DNA of 39,753 bases from Candidatus Eiseniibacteriota bacterium (GTDB taxonomy: Bacteria > Eisenbacteria > RBG-16-71-46 > CAIMUX01), in the NCBI GenBank assembly GCA_016712505.1, contig JADJQY010000021.1:1-39753 (forward strand), read 5' to 3'. Every line of letters starts with the position of its first letter. The stretch's first letter is position 1. A model generated the notes under the pieces. It had not been told where the DNA came from. It saw only the letters and a program-made list of their open reading frames with translations, and searched no databases. Both the position numbers and the translations under genes were made by a program. Positions 9,369 through 18,901 of this stretch are shown in pieces.

Positions 9369-11488
9369 ATGCGGAAATCTCCGACTCCTGCCTCACCTGG
9401 TCATCGTCGTCGCCCTGAGAGCCAGGACGCCCGGGAGTTGCTTTCTGCCTCGCCGAATCGGCCGATGCGCTTCGCTCGCTGCCGTATTGCTCGCTGCGGG
9501 TGCATCAGCTCACGCAAGTACGGTCTTCGTCGGAGGCCCCGGCGGCCAACCGAGCGTCGCAGCTGGTTTCGCCCTGGCTCAGCCCGGCGATGAGATAGTC
9601 GTGCGGGACGGCCAATGGACATTGACTGACTTTCAGTGGACCGCGACGGACGCCAACATCCACCTTCGGAGTGAGCACGGAGCTCAGGCCTGCACGCTTC
9701 AAGCCGGATCAACGATAAGCCGCCACATCACCGTGGGCAACGTGACCGGCATACGCATCGGCGGCGAGATCAACGGCGGCGTCGCAGGATTCACATTCAC
9801 CGGTGGCAACGCGACCGGCCCCTCGGGCCACGGAGGGCGATCTGGATAAGCGGCAGTTCGGACGTTTCGATCGAAGATTGCGTCTTCGATGCGAACCGCT
9901 CGAGCGCTAGCGGTGGCGCCGTCTGCGTCTACAACGCCTCCGCTCGGTTCAATGGACCGGAAGCATCCGCCGCTGCAGCTTCCGCGAGAATTCCTCGACC
10001 GGGTCGGGCTCGGGGGGCGGAGCCGTGAGGATCGCGAGCCCAGCACAGTGGTCCCTCGAACTCTGTGCGTTCCAGGACAACTATCACGAATACGTTGGGC
10101 AGCCTGCGTTCGGAGGTGCACTCTGGGCCTCCACGGAAGCACCCGGAACATCCATCAATGGTTGCACATTCAGCCGCAATCTGATCAAGAACGCGCCATC
10201 CGCGAGTGCTGGGGCACTTTTGGAGGCGGTGTGGCACTACACGGCACCTTCGCAGGTAAGTTTAACGACAACACCCTCTCCGCAAACGTTGCGTCATCAG
10301 GTGGTGGACTGTACGTGTGGTACCAGGCAGGCGGGAGCGCGCTTTTGTCGGAATTCAAGCGCAATGCATTCTCCGACAACGTGGCTCTCATCGATGGTGG
10401 CGGGATGCACACGGACCACGCTCCTGGTACCGCCAGGATCCCGGTTCACAACTGCCAGTTCGTCGGCATATTGCCAATCGGTACGGAGGAGGCGCGTTTT
10501 TCTACCACTACCCCACGACATGCAGCATTGCGTCTTCGCCTGGAACCGTGCCTCGGCCGGGGCCGGCCTCTGGATAGATTTGCGCAGCGCACCCACGAAC
10601 AATGACTTTCGCAACGTTACATTTGTACACAATGAAGCAACCGTGGGAGCCGGCATTGCAGTGGGGAGAACGATGCCGGCGACACGTTGCCGATTTCGGC
10701 CTCCGTATCGAACTGTATTTTGCGTTCAACGCGGGACCTGCGTAGGAGGAACTTACGACCACCAACATCACGACCACACTTGCGTGCAATGACGCATTCG
10801 GAAACGATCCGGACGGTCCTGCGGCGACTTGCATGTCCTGCTTCTCCGTCGATCCAAGTTTCTGCGGTGCCGAGGCGGGTCCATACTCGCTCCTCGACTC
10901 CTCACCCTGCGCTAGGCGCCCTGACGTGGTCTGGTCGGCGCGATCGATGTGGGCTGCAACAACTATTCCGAGTACACGAACTGCACGGATACCTGGCTCG
11001 ATCAGATGAATCCAACAACGAACTACAGTCAGTCCGACTCTCTTCGAATTGGAGCTGGTTCGACGGGTGTTCTGCGGTTTGGGTACGTGGCGCTTCCTAA
11101 CGGCGTGACCGTGGATTCGGCCGCCGTTCAATTCGAAGTCGTCCGCTGGAGTGGATCGCCGAGCACGTTCAATCGGAAGTGCCTACAATCGGCGATCATG
11201 ACTCAAGCAACCTGGGTGGATCTACAGGTTCAATCAGGTGTGGGGCAACCTGGTGCGCTTGCCGAAGCCACCGACTACGGAACGAAAAGCTGGCGACCAC
11301 CACGGTCGTTGGTGACTACCGTCCCGTGCTGCTTGGCCCGTGGAGCGCGAACGTCTTGAGCCAGAACGCGATGCTGCTTGAGCTACTTCCGGCCAGCGAT
11401 GGCGACTTGGTTCTCTCTGGGCGTGCGGGTCTGGAGCCGATCCTAGGCTCCGGATTTGGTACTCACCCTGAGAATGGCGCACCTGTGA
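9369..11488 (+). pseudogene. Secreted right-handed beta-helix protein with C-terminal DNRLRE domain, frameshifted
   Basis: ATG at 9369 follows GGGAGG. After a frame change the signal peptide reads ASLAAVLLAAGASAHA, followed by STVFVGGPGGQPSVAAGFAL and DEIVVRDG. Beta-helix coils follow: VSIEDCVFDANRSSASGGAV, INGCTFSRN, FNDNTLSANVASSGGGLYVW, AFSDNVALIDGGGMHTD, NVTFVHNEATVGAGI. Near 10.78-10.90 kb LACNDAFGNDPDGPA and FCGAEAGPYSLLDSSPC match the usual end of these polymorphic-outer-membrane-like repeats. From about 10.95 kb TDTWLDQMNPTTNYSQSDSL, LRFGYVALPNGVTVDSAAV and GDLVLSG look like a DNRLRE domain. Several indels occur. Probably a cell-surface or extracellular protein; ligand unknown. The end is set by a frame change, so it is approximate. 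Confidence 0.72.
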
Positions 11489-11565
11489 CGGGTCGCGCGG
11501 GCCTGCACCGGGACGATTGCCGTTGTTTGGCCGTTTTGCATGGTGACCGCGGATCGGAGGGTGAG

Positions 11566-12295
11566 ATGGTACGCCTGCGTTTTCCGAAGCGGCACTGCAC
11601 CTGGATGTGCGTGCTTCTGATTGAAGCGTCAGCCCAATCGAATGCGGCGGATTCTCCGCCCGTGGAGGTGTACCTAGGTTCGACTACGATCACGGCGGTT
11701 GATGGAGCCCAGGAGGACTGCGGGCAGTTGCAGCTCAACGCCGACGGCGTCTATGGAGCAGCGTTCGGATGGCAGTACGGGGGCGTGCAGGCACCGTACT
11801 ACGGCGCGTTCGCGGAATGCTATTCGGGGAGTGCAGAGGTTTGCGCAGTGGTTTTCGATTTCACCAAGACATCTGACAACGGACCGGGGCGAATGCATGC
11901 GTATATCTGGAGTGACGACGCGGGACAGCCTGGGAACGTGGTATGTGGTCACAAATGTCGATCCGGGGTCGTTGCCTTCTGGCCGGAAGCCAGTCGGCAT
12001 GTGATCGCGTTGCCCCCCGGCTGCTGCGTCGGCGAAACCTGGTGGGCTGGCTATTGGCCCAACTGGCCGGGCCAATCGGTGCGCTGGTGGACCACCGCGG
12101 ACCTGTCCGACGTCGGCGGCTGCCCGTTCACCAACATCCGCCCGGAGTCGGGTATCGACGGATGGCACAACGTCTCCGTCGTCTGGGGTCCCCACAACGC
12201 CCTCGGGATCGGTGCCGAAACGGTTCCCCTGCGCGCCGACGCCCGCGTTGCACTCAAGCTGGGGCGCCGTGAAGGCGACTTACACCACGGACTGA
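11566..12295 (+). pseudogene. Small secreted protein family, copy B (one frameshift near the C-terminus)
   Basis: ATG at 11566 follows GGAGG with five bases between. The N-terminus has a signal-like WMCVLLIEASAQSNA. The body aligns with copies D and E at YYGAFAECYSG, ALPPGCCVGETWWAGYW, GWHNVSVVWGPHNALGIGAE. The frame as written runs to 12309 with an unrelated end. Shifting one base in the CCCC run near 12227 gives CAPTPALHSSWGAVKATY and a stop at 12293-12295, exactly the tail of the other copies. This copy is on the opposite strand from the others and is the most divergent. Function unknown. Confidence 0.75.
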
Positions 12296-12298
12296 GGG

Positions 12299-12329
12299 GC
12301 GGCCGCTAGCTGAGCCCCTAGTCGGCCGC
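12299..12329 (+). terminator. Stem-loop just after copy B, candidate terminator
   Basis: GCGGCCGCTAG at 12299-12309 pairs with CTAG-T-CGGCCGC at 12318-12329 (11 pairs, one bulged T, 8-base loop). It starts four bases after the corrected stop codon. No T-run follows, so it may be a Rho-aided or bidirectional stop. Confidence 0.45.
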
Positions 12330-12539
12330 GCTGTCGCGTACGTCGAGGGAGAATTCGCGTGTCTGGACTTGGCATCGGGCGCTTCGAGTGCGTATTCCGC
12401 TCATCGTGAACGGTCAGACCGGTCGATTGTGAACGCGCGGGTCGGCAACATGGGCACTCGGGTCGAGTCCTTCCCGGTCGGAGCGAAGCGATGCTGGTGC
12501 GATCCTCCCTCGCGGTGTCGGGGACCGGATCGCGGCTAA

Positions 12540-12720
12540 CGATGGTCGCGGCCGTGCGCCACCTCGGCATGGGTGTCTCTCCCCTCTCGCGCTACTACCT
12601 GGGGAGGCGGATGAAGTCCAGGCTCATGCTGAGTTACCGCGCGTCGTCGGACGCCGCGATCATCGCGACCGTCGATCGCCTCGCGCGGATCTTTGGGCGA
12701 GAGTCGCGCGGAGTGCGGGG
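12540..12720 (+). pseudogene. Duplicated 3' fragment of mocR
   Basis: Reads VRHLGMGVSPLSRYY, LGRR, LSYRASSDAAIIATV, DRLARIFGRESRG. This matches the last 55-60 residues of the MocR gene at about 6.23-6.40 kb, with similar DNA. It lies tail to tail with copy C of the secreted family, just as the full mocR lies tail to tail with copy A. Similarity continues through part of the spacer. No start or HTH domain is present. Confidence 0.8.
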
Positions 12721-13012
12721 GAGTCGGGACGCACTGGGCAAGCGGGAACAGCAGTCCGCAAATCGGGCCGATCGCGGAGGCATCATCGACGATCAGGCAG
12801 GATCCACGCGACGCGAGGCCGGAAGATGCGCGCGAACGGCGCGATGCAGGAGCGTGGTTGAATGCGATACCGAACTGGTGCACGAGCGAGGCGAGACCCC
12901 ATGCGGACAGGATCCGCCACGGCACGCCGAGTCCAGGCATTGTTGCGGCCCGAGTTATCCGAGGGATCGCCGGTTCCGCGATCCGGATCCCGCCATCACC
13001 CGTTTCGGAAGG

Positions 13013-13671
13013 CTACCGCCTCCCATGGAGCGACTTCACCCGCCCCCACGTCCGCGACTCGACCGGCGTCGGCGCGCACTCCTCGACCAGCGCCCCAATC
13101 CCCAGCGCGTGCGTCGGGCCGAACACCAGATCGACGTCCTGCCAGCCCTCCGGCCATTCGAGGCCCGGCGGGATCTTGATCATGCTGGTGGTGCCGGCGC
13201 CGCCGGTGAGGTCGGAGCAGAGGTAGCTGAGGCAGTCATCGTAGTGCGACCAGAGACCGATCCACCAATCGCCGGAAACACAACAACCATTGGGAACGCG
13301 TACTCGTAGTGTCGACAGCTTGGCCCAGTAGGCCGGGAGTCACCGACACTGATGTACTGGATGTACACCACCTGCCCCGGGGCGCCCATCCCATCATCCT
13401 GCCAGACCAACAAGTCATAGGCGGTCCCCGCCCAGATACCGATCTGCGACAGCTCGAATGCAATGCCCACGACTTCCCACGAGCGGAATAGCGCTCCGCG
13501 AACGCGCCGTAGTCCGGCGGAACGAGCAGTTCGGGTCGCGGACAGTATGCCGTTTCGTAGCTCCCGTCGGCATTGGACAGGAGCGCTCTGCGCTCTGGAT
13601 GTCGAACTCTCGAGAGCTCCGATCAGAGCGAGGCCGGCAGCCGCGATGGCGCGGGCAGGGCAACGAGCCAT
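13013..13671 (-). pseudogene. Small secreted protein family, copy C, frameshifted
   Basis: ATG at 13671 follows GGAGG. MARCPARAIAAAGLALIGAL forms a signal peptide nearly identical to that of copy E. The body follows the family pattern: FELSQIGIWAGTAYDLLVW, QDDG, CRHYEYAFP, and the end CAPTPVESRTWGRVKSLHG at TAG 13013-13015. It has frame breaks around 13250-13330 and 13480-13560. Upstream are the palindrome and a NAT gene-end fragment, the same neighbours as copy E. Function unknown; exported by Sec if intact. Confidence 0.78.
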
Positions 13672-13735
13672 GTCGCATCCTCCTTCCTCGCTTGGTCCGC
13701 GGCTGCGGGTGCAGCGCACGAGCGCAGCCGATCAG

Positions 13736-13755
13736 AACTGTCCCCGGGGACAGTT
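13736..13755. repeat. 20-bp perfect palindrome, instance 1
   Basis: AACTGTCCCCGGGGACAGTT is its own reverse complement. It sits between the NAT gene-end fragment and the start of copy C. Near-identical palindromes occur at 17962-17978 and 23541-23560 in the same position after NAT ends. A hairpin with a CCGG loop is possible, but no T-run follows. Confidence 0.8.
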
Positions 13756-13780
13756 GCGCGCGCTCGGCGACCGGATGAGT

Positions 13781-13880
13781 CTAGCAGTCCGGGGGTGGAT
13801 CGGGCTCGTGACCTTGCTTCACCGCGACGGCTTCACGATAGAGATCGGGGTCGGCGCGAAAGACGTCGGCGAGCGCGGGC
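13781..13880 (-). pseudogene. Duplicated 3' end of the arylamine N-acetyltransferase gene, short copy
   Basis: Reads PALADVFRADPDLYREAVAV then KQGHEPDPPPDC and stop, matching the last ~32 residues of the complete NAT at 23586-24386. Upstream it joins abruptly to sequence resembling the 3' flank of copies D and E. Confidence 0.8.
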
Positions 13881-13995
13881 GCCACGTGCCTCGAAGCCCA
13901 CGTGGAATCATGTGCAAGCCGAGCTGGACCATCCTCCCCAGGGCCTCCCGCGAGGAAGGCGATCGTTGGTTGCCCGGCGCATTCCGAGCCGTTCG

Positions 13996-14646
13996 TTACC
14001 GCCCCCCATAGAGCGACTTCACCCGCCCCCACGTCCGCGACTCGACCGGCGTCGGCGCGCATTCCTCGACCAGCGCCCCGATGCCAAGCGCGTGCGTCGG
14101 GCCAAACACCAGATCGACATCCTGCCAGCCCTCCGGCCATTCCAGGCCCGGCGGGATCTTGATCATGCTGGTGGTGCCGGCGCCGCCGGTGAGGTCGGAG
14201 CAGAGGTAGTAGGTGGGGACTCCAGGATAGACGAGCCACGCACCAACCCACCAGTCACCCGACACGCAGCATCCAGGAGTGAGGCTGTACTCGTAGTGAA
14301 GGCAGTTGGGCCAATAGGGAGGCTGCGGCTCGAGTTCGATCCTTCTCGTGCAGATCACCTGGCCCGGCGCACCCGAGCCATCGTCCTGCCAGACAAAGAG
14401 GTCATGCAGGCTACTCCCCCAGATCCCGATCTGAGTGAACTCCAGCGTCACGCCCACGACCTGCCACGCCCCCGAGTACCGCTCCGCGAATGCGCCGTAG
14501 TCGGGCGGGAGGAGCACGTCTTCCCGCGGAATGTAGGCGGTCTCATAGCTACCGTCGGCGTTGGACAACCGTGTCTGGGCCGCTGACGTCGAACTCGCGA
14601 GCACGGCCAAGCCGACCAGATAGGTGATGCGCAGTCGAACCCTCAC
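13996..14646 (-). CDS. Small secreted protein family, copy D (intact)
   Basis: I choose GTG at 14646, seven bases after GGGAGG; an earlier GTG at 14664 is in frame but lies before that site. The 216-residue product has a signal peptide (LRITYLVGLAVLASSTSAAQ), then RLSNADGSYETAYIPREDVL, LPPDYGAFAERYSG, VTLEFTQIGIWGSSLHDLFV, LHYEYSLTPGCCVSGDWWVG, YYLCSDLTGGAGTTSMIKIP, GWQDVDLVFGPTHALGIGAL, and the tail CAPTPVESRTWGRVKSLYG. Paired cysteines suggest disulphides. It begins 13 bases after the subtilase stop on the same strand, so the two are probably cotranscribed. No known domain recognised; extracellular location inferred. Confidence 0.85.
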   Translation of the reverse strand: MRVRLRITYLVGLAVLASSTSAAQTRLSNADGSYETAYIPREDVLLPPDYGAFAERYSGAWQVVGVTLEFTQIGIWGSSLHDLFVWQDDGSGAPGQVICTRRIELEPQPPYWPNCLHYEYSLTPGCCVSGDWWVGAWLVYPGVPTYYLCSDLTGGAGTTSMIKIPPGLEWPEGWQDVDLVFGPTHALGIGALVEECAPTPVESRTWGRVKSLYGGR

Positions 14647-14676
14647 TTTGACTCCTCCCTTCACTCCCGTCGCCGC

Positions 14677-16972
14677 CTACCGAGATACCACGACCTTCTC
14701 CGTTGCAAGGTTGCGTCCAGTCTCCGCCTCCGTGAACCGCAGAAGGTAGACGGACCCCCCAAGTCCGCTGGGCCAAGGTGCTCGAGCGATGGTCTCCCCC
14801 CCGGCCACTGCGACCTGGTCGGCAAAGACGTGCGCACACCTCCCGGAGGTGTCGATCACGGTGATCTTGACGTTCGATCTGGCGGTAGCGCGACAATGCA
14901 ACACCAACTCACCGCTCACCACCCGAGCACTCGTGCGGAACCGCAGCGCGCTGTCGTGCGGAACTTCGCGCTCTGCCACACCCGGGATGTCTTGGTGCGC
15001 CACGACCCCGTAACTGATTCTGAAACTTCCGCTCGATGGGCACGATCCCGCCTGCCCTGCTGGCTTGAACGGCTGCCAGCACAGGAACTGCTGGCCGGTC
15101 TCGTCGAAGATCTTGTACGTGTATGTGCGAAAATGGGCACTGCCGCTCGGGTCGTAAGAGAGCAGGTCAACGTGGTTTCCGAAGAACTTCGCGTCGTACG
15201 AGGAGTTGATTTGCTCGTTGATGTGGCGCCACCCCGTGGACAACCGGTGTCGTGGCCAGGCAAGGTCAAAGATCGTGTCGTAGAGCGCAGGAGTGCCGAA
15301 CGGGCTCTTGAGAATCCCGATGTAGTCCACCTGCCACACTTCGACGCGAAAGTTGCCCCAGTTCTCTCCGGTCAAGCCCACGCCTGACACGTTTCTCAAC
15401 TGCACATCGCGAGTCTCCAAGTACTGCGACGCGTAGTTTCCAGTCACCGCCGCGAATCCGAGCTGTCGTGGACTGTCAAGCAGCATAAGTACCGAATCCG
15501 CTTGGACAAGTCCCCGACCGACATCGATCGGAGAATACGATCCGACCGGCCGGGTGGTTCGTCGGAGGATCTCGGAGAGATCATCATTGATCAGTCGGCT
15601 GTCCCGCCCGAGAAGAAGGGCCGCCAAGCCGGACGCCATCGGCGCCGCTGCGGACGTCTGCCCAAACAAGGTCGTGATGCCGCCCCCGCCAAGCGTCGTC
15701 GTGATGTCACCCTGCCAGCCTCCCGGCGCGGACACGTCGATGTGCGAACCATTGACCTGGAGAGGCGAGCCGACTTGACCCCAGCAATCGACCGTCGTCA
15801 CGGTGAGCGAGTACTCCGGGAACGCGCCTGGGTAGTAGACACAGGTGTCCGGTACCTGGCCTCCGCAGCTGGGGATGTTGCCCGCGCAGACAGTTTCGTT
15901 GCCGGCCGAGCTGACACACAAGATGTTCTTCTGGTAGGCGTTGCGCGCTGCGTCCCGGTATGCGGGAGACGGAGTCGAGTTGCAGTTCCGATACGCGATG
16001 ATTCCGTAGCTGTGGTTGGTGACTTTGACGCTCGGGTACACGATCGGCGAGCAGATGTGATCCAAGCCCGCCGCGACATCTAGTTCCGACACCGTGGCGG
16101 GAGGCGACTGCGCGGTGCCCGCGATCTTGATCGCCACGAGGAAGGGATCGGGGTCCGAGGCATCCAGGTTAGCAACTCCAGCCACCAGGGACCCATTGTT
16201 GCCTCGAGCACCAGCAACCCCGGCGACGCTGGTCCCGTGAGTCGCGTACTCCCACCAGTTAAGCCCAGATGAACGATGCACTCACCGGACTTGGGGCGAT
16301 GAACGGTGTCAGATCGGTGTTGAGCACTGAGATGCCCGAATCGAAGATCCCGATCATGCTGCCCGCGCGAGTCCAGTGGTCCCACCCCTCGGGCGCGTTC
16401 ATGTCCCACCCGGGGGTGCAGGGAAGCTCCCCAGGGATCTGCTGTCCGGTGTTGTTGAGATGCCATTGACTCGGGTAGTCGGGATCGTTGGGAGTGAAGT
16501 GGAGGATTCCCAGACGATTGCAGCTCGCGGACGAGACTCCAGGGCGGTCGGTCAGCGCCTGAACGGAGCGGTCGACGTCTGCGCCTCTCCGCAGGAGCAG
16601 GACATAGTCATCCCTGAAGTCGACCAGTTCGATCCGATTGCCCACGTCGTCGAGCGTGTCGGCGGGGCTGATGTGTCGCCAGTTCGGGCAGATTGTACGC
16701 AAACTCTCGACCTCGGCTTCAAGCAAGACCGCGAGTAGGGCGGGATCCCGAACCGTCGAGGACTCCAGCGGGACGGTGAACGCCCGACCCGGCTGATCGA
16801 GTTCCTTCGGCGGGGTGATCGCACCCGCCTCGAACCGAGCCAACACCATTCCGGGCGCACACAGATCCGCAGGCAACTCACCGGCAAGTGCCGATGGAAC
16901 CCCCTGCGAGAGAAATGGCTAACAGGCATGCCGACAGGGACCCGATGTGGACCCGGGGGGAGCTAACTGCAT
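14677..16972 (-). pseudogene. Secreted subtilisin-like serine protease (S8), broken by a few single-base indels
   Basis: ATG at 16972 follows AAGGAG with six bases between. Correcting runs of C near 16955 and of G near 16903 joins the signal peptide (GSLSACLLAISLAGG, VPSALAG) to the body starting ELPADLCAPGMVLARFEAG. An I9-like/N-terminal region ending FTPNDPDYPSQWHLNNTGQQ precedes the peptidase domain. The triad is Asp in GIFDSGISVLN, His in HGTSVAGVAGA and Ser in GQTSAAAPMASGLAAL. Another one-base break lies near 16266-16280, just before the His block. The C-terminus ends in a beta domain with ITVIDTSGRCAHVFAD and SVYLLRFTEAETG, a FlgD-like/Por-type sorting domain. Copy D follows after 13 bases. 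It degrades protein outside the cell. Confidence 0.88.
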
Positions 16973-17070
16973 CTTGGGCTCCTTTCAGTTGCGGCGGCAG
17001 GGCGGATGCCTGAAATCGGCGCGTACCGCGCCAGTACAGAACTGGGCGCGACACTCCAACCCCGGAGCGC
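16957..17070 (-). repeat. Repeated leader/start region, copy 1 (upstream of the subtilase)
   Basis: About 110 bases covering the ribosome binding site, start codon and upstream region of the subtilase resemble 23178-23300, at very roughly 70% identity by eye, in the same orientation. Both carry GGAG-CCAAGATG on the minus strand. Confidence 0.6.
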
Positions 17071-17233
17071 CACAATCATCGATCTCGCGATCTCCGACCG
17101 TCAAGCCCTTTTCCAGGCGGGTGCCCGGCGCCTCGAAGCCCACAGGGAGTCCTGTGCAATCCGCGCTGAACCAGCCTCTTCAGGTCCCCCAAGGGAAGGC
17201 AATCGTTGGATGCTCGGCTACTGGAGCTGGCCG

Positions 17234-17896
17234 TTACCGCCGCCCGTAGAGCGACTTCACCCGCCCCCACGTCCGCGCCTCGACCGGCGTCGGCGCGCAC
17301 TCCTCGACCAGCGCCCCAATCCCCAGCGCGTGCGTCGGGCCGAACACCAGATCGACGTCCTGCCAGCCCTCCGGCCATTCCAGGCCCGGCGGGATCTTGA
17401 TCATGCTGGTGGTGCCGGCGCCGCCGGTGAGGTCGGAGCAGAGGTAGTAGGTGGGGGCTCCAGGATAGACGAGCCACGCACCAATCCACCAATCACCCGA
17501 CACGCAGCAACCGGGGGAGAAGCTGTACTCGTAGTGGCTGCAATCTGGCCAGTAGGCGGGCTGCGGTTGGAGGTCGACCTGTCGCACACAGAGCACACTT
17601 CCGGGCGAACCGGTACCATCATCCAGCCAGAGGAACAGGTCATGTCGACTTCCTCCCCAGATCCCGATCTGTGTGAATTCCAGCGTCACGCCGACTACCT
17701 CCCACGTACCCGAGTATCGCTCCGCGAAAGCCCCGTAGTCGGGCGGGAGGAGCACGTCTTCCCGGGGAATGTAGGCGGTCTCATAGCTCCCGTCGGCGTT
17801 GGACAGCGCCGTCCGCGCTGCGAATGTCGAACTCCCGTTAGCAACAACCAGAGCGAAGCCGGCAGCCGCGATCGCGCGGGCAGGGCAACGTGCCAT
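17234..17896 (-). CDS. Small secreted protein family, copy E (intact)
   Basis: ATG at 17896 follows GGAGG with six bases between. Of 220 residues, the first 27 or so (MARCPARAIAAAGFALVVA...) form a signal peptide almost identical to copy C, while the body is nearly identical to copy D: LSNADGSYETAYIPREDVLL, PDYGAFAERYSGTWEVVGV, HYEYSFSPGCCVSGDWWIG, YYLCSDLTGGAG, GWQDVDLVFGPTHALGIGAL, ending CAPTPVEARTWGRVKSLYG. It looks like a recombinant of C-type head and D-type body. Upstream are the palindrome and a NAT gene-end fragment; about 100 bases of 3' flank match the flank of D. Function unknown. Confidence 0.85.
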   Translation of the reverse strand: MARCPARAIAAAGFALVVANGSSTFAARTALSNADGSYETAYIPREDVLLPPDYGAFAERYSGTWEVVGVTLEFTQIGIWGGSRHDLFLWLDDGTGSPGSVLCVRQVDLQPQPAYWPDCSHYEYSFSPGCCVSGDWWIGAWLVYPGAPTYYLCSDLTGGAGTTSMIKIPPGLEWPEGWQDVDLVFGPTHALGIGALVEECAPTPVEARTWGRVKSLYGRR

Positions 17897-17961
17897 GTCG
17901 TCTCCTCCTTCCTCGCTTGGTCGCCAGCCGCGGGTGAATCGCATGACCGCAACTGCTCCGT

Positions 17962-17978
17962 ACTGTCCCGGGGACAGT
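17962..17978. repeat. Palindrome, instance 2
   Basis: ACTGTCCCGGGGACAGT, the same palindrome with one C fewer, between the NAT fragment and copy E. Confidence 0.75.
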
Positions 17979-18004
17979 TGCGCGCGTTCGGCAACCGGAT
18001 GAGT

Positions 18005-18345
18005 CTAGCACTCCGGGGTGGACCGGGCTCGTGACGTCGCTTCACCGCGGCGGCTTCACGATAGAGATCGGGATCGGCGTGAAAGACGTCGGCAAGCGCG
18101 GCGGGGATTTGATCGGCGGAGAGCTCGACCGTCTGAGGGTCGGGGCCGGTGTAGCGGGTCAGGACACCATCGCGGAGCGTGGTGTAGACGCCGTCGAGGT
18201 AACGGGCGTAGACGAGGCGACGGAGGAAGCTGCTCGGGACGGTCCAGTCGTTGGCCGCGGTGATGAGCGGCTGCAGCTCCGCGAGACGCCGGGGCGTGGG
18301 ATCGAGGAGCTTGGTGGGGCCGGGACTGCGCATGACCTGGATGGC
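18005..18345 (-). pseudogene. Duplicated 3' end of the arylamine N-acetyltransferase gene, longer copy
   Basis: About 113 codons match the C-terminal part of the complete NAT: PGPTK, LDPTPRRLAELQPLITAAND, SSFLRRLVYARYLDGVYTTL, GPDPQTVELSADQIPAALAD, REAAAVKRRHEP. The catalytic Cys-His-Asp region is absent. Similarity ends sharply near 18345. A base lost just before the stop shifts the end. The frame reads on into the copy E promoter region but is not expected to make a useful enzyme. Confidence 0.85.
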
Positions 18346-18560
18346 GGCGAACTCCGCACAATGGTCGGACGGCAAGCGTCGGCGTCAAGGTTGCGCACCT
18401 CCCAGCGCCAGTTCACGCGGATACTGATCGAGGCGCGTATCCAATCGCCGCTATCCCCACAATCGGTTCCCTCCAGCCCAGAGAACTCGGTTGTCGCGCA
18501 GGATCCACCGGTGACCGCGTTGGAGTTCGAGCTACGCGGCACGCCCTCACCTCGCCAGCC
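18346..18560 (-). other. Unrecognised coding remnant next to the MITE
   Basis: A minus-strand frame reads NAVTGGSCATTEFSGLEGTD, WIRASISIRVNWRWEVRNLD across this stretch, with composition like a secreted protein. On the other side of the MITE (about 18740-18870) a frame reads ALVKSVPPGGLVVEVLTSAL. The two may be one gene end split by the MITE. I recognise no family. Confidence 0.25.
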
Positions 18561-18739
18561 CTAGCAGGTTGCTGAAAAACCGCTCGTCGCGAGGTGAGCG
18601 AGACCGAAGCGAGGCGGGCGCGAGAGCGAGCAGCGCAAGCGTAGTCACTGTACGACGTTGAGCAGCGCAGCGACGCGCCCGCCCGCCGCAGCGAGAGGAT
18701 CGTTCACCGCAGCAGAGCGGTTTTTCAGCAGCCTGCTAG
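18561..18739. mobile_element. 179-bp MITE with 25-bp terminal inverted repeats and CTAG flanks
   Basis: The left end CTAGCAGGTTGCTGAAAAAC... (18561-18585) matches the reverse complement of 18715-18739 with one mismatch (T/C). CTAG occurs at both ends, consistent with a 4-bp YTAR-type duplication as made by IS5-family transposases. The interior is GC-rich, has no coding frame worth noting and is itself roughly self-complementary, so the whole element can fold into a long hairpin. No related full IS is in the window. Confidence 0.8.
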
Positions 18740-18901
18740 GTTGCCGGTGACTCTCTCGCAACCGGGGTCCCAATCGGGGCCAGGGCGGACGTCAGCACTT
18801 CCACCACGAGTCCCCCCGGAGGCACACTCTTCACCAGCGCACGCGCGCAGTTCTGAGCCACGGTCTCAGCTCACGCATCGCGGCACCACCGTGTCGCCCG
18901 G

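Noticed and set aside
17695..18375. A 226-codon frame fusing the NAT fragment to sequence over copy E
   Set aside because: The second half is an off-frame reading of the copy E signal region; the base lost before the NAT stop explains the read-through.
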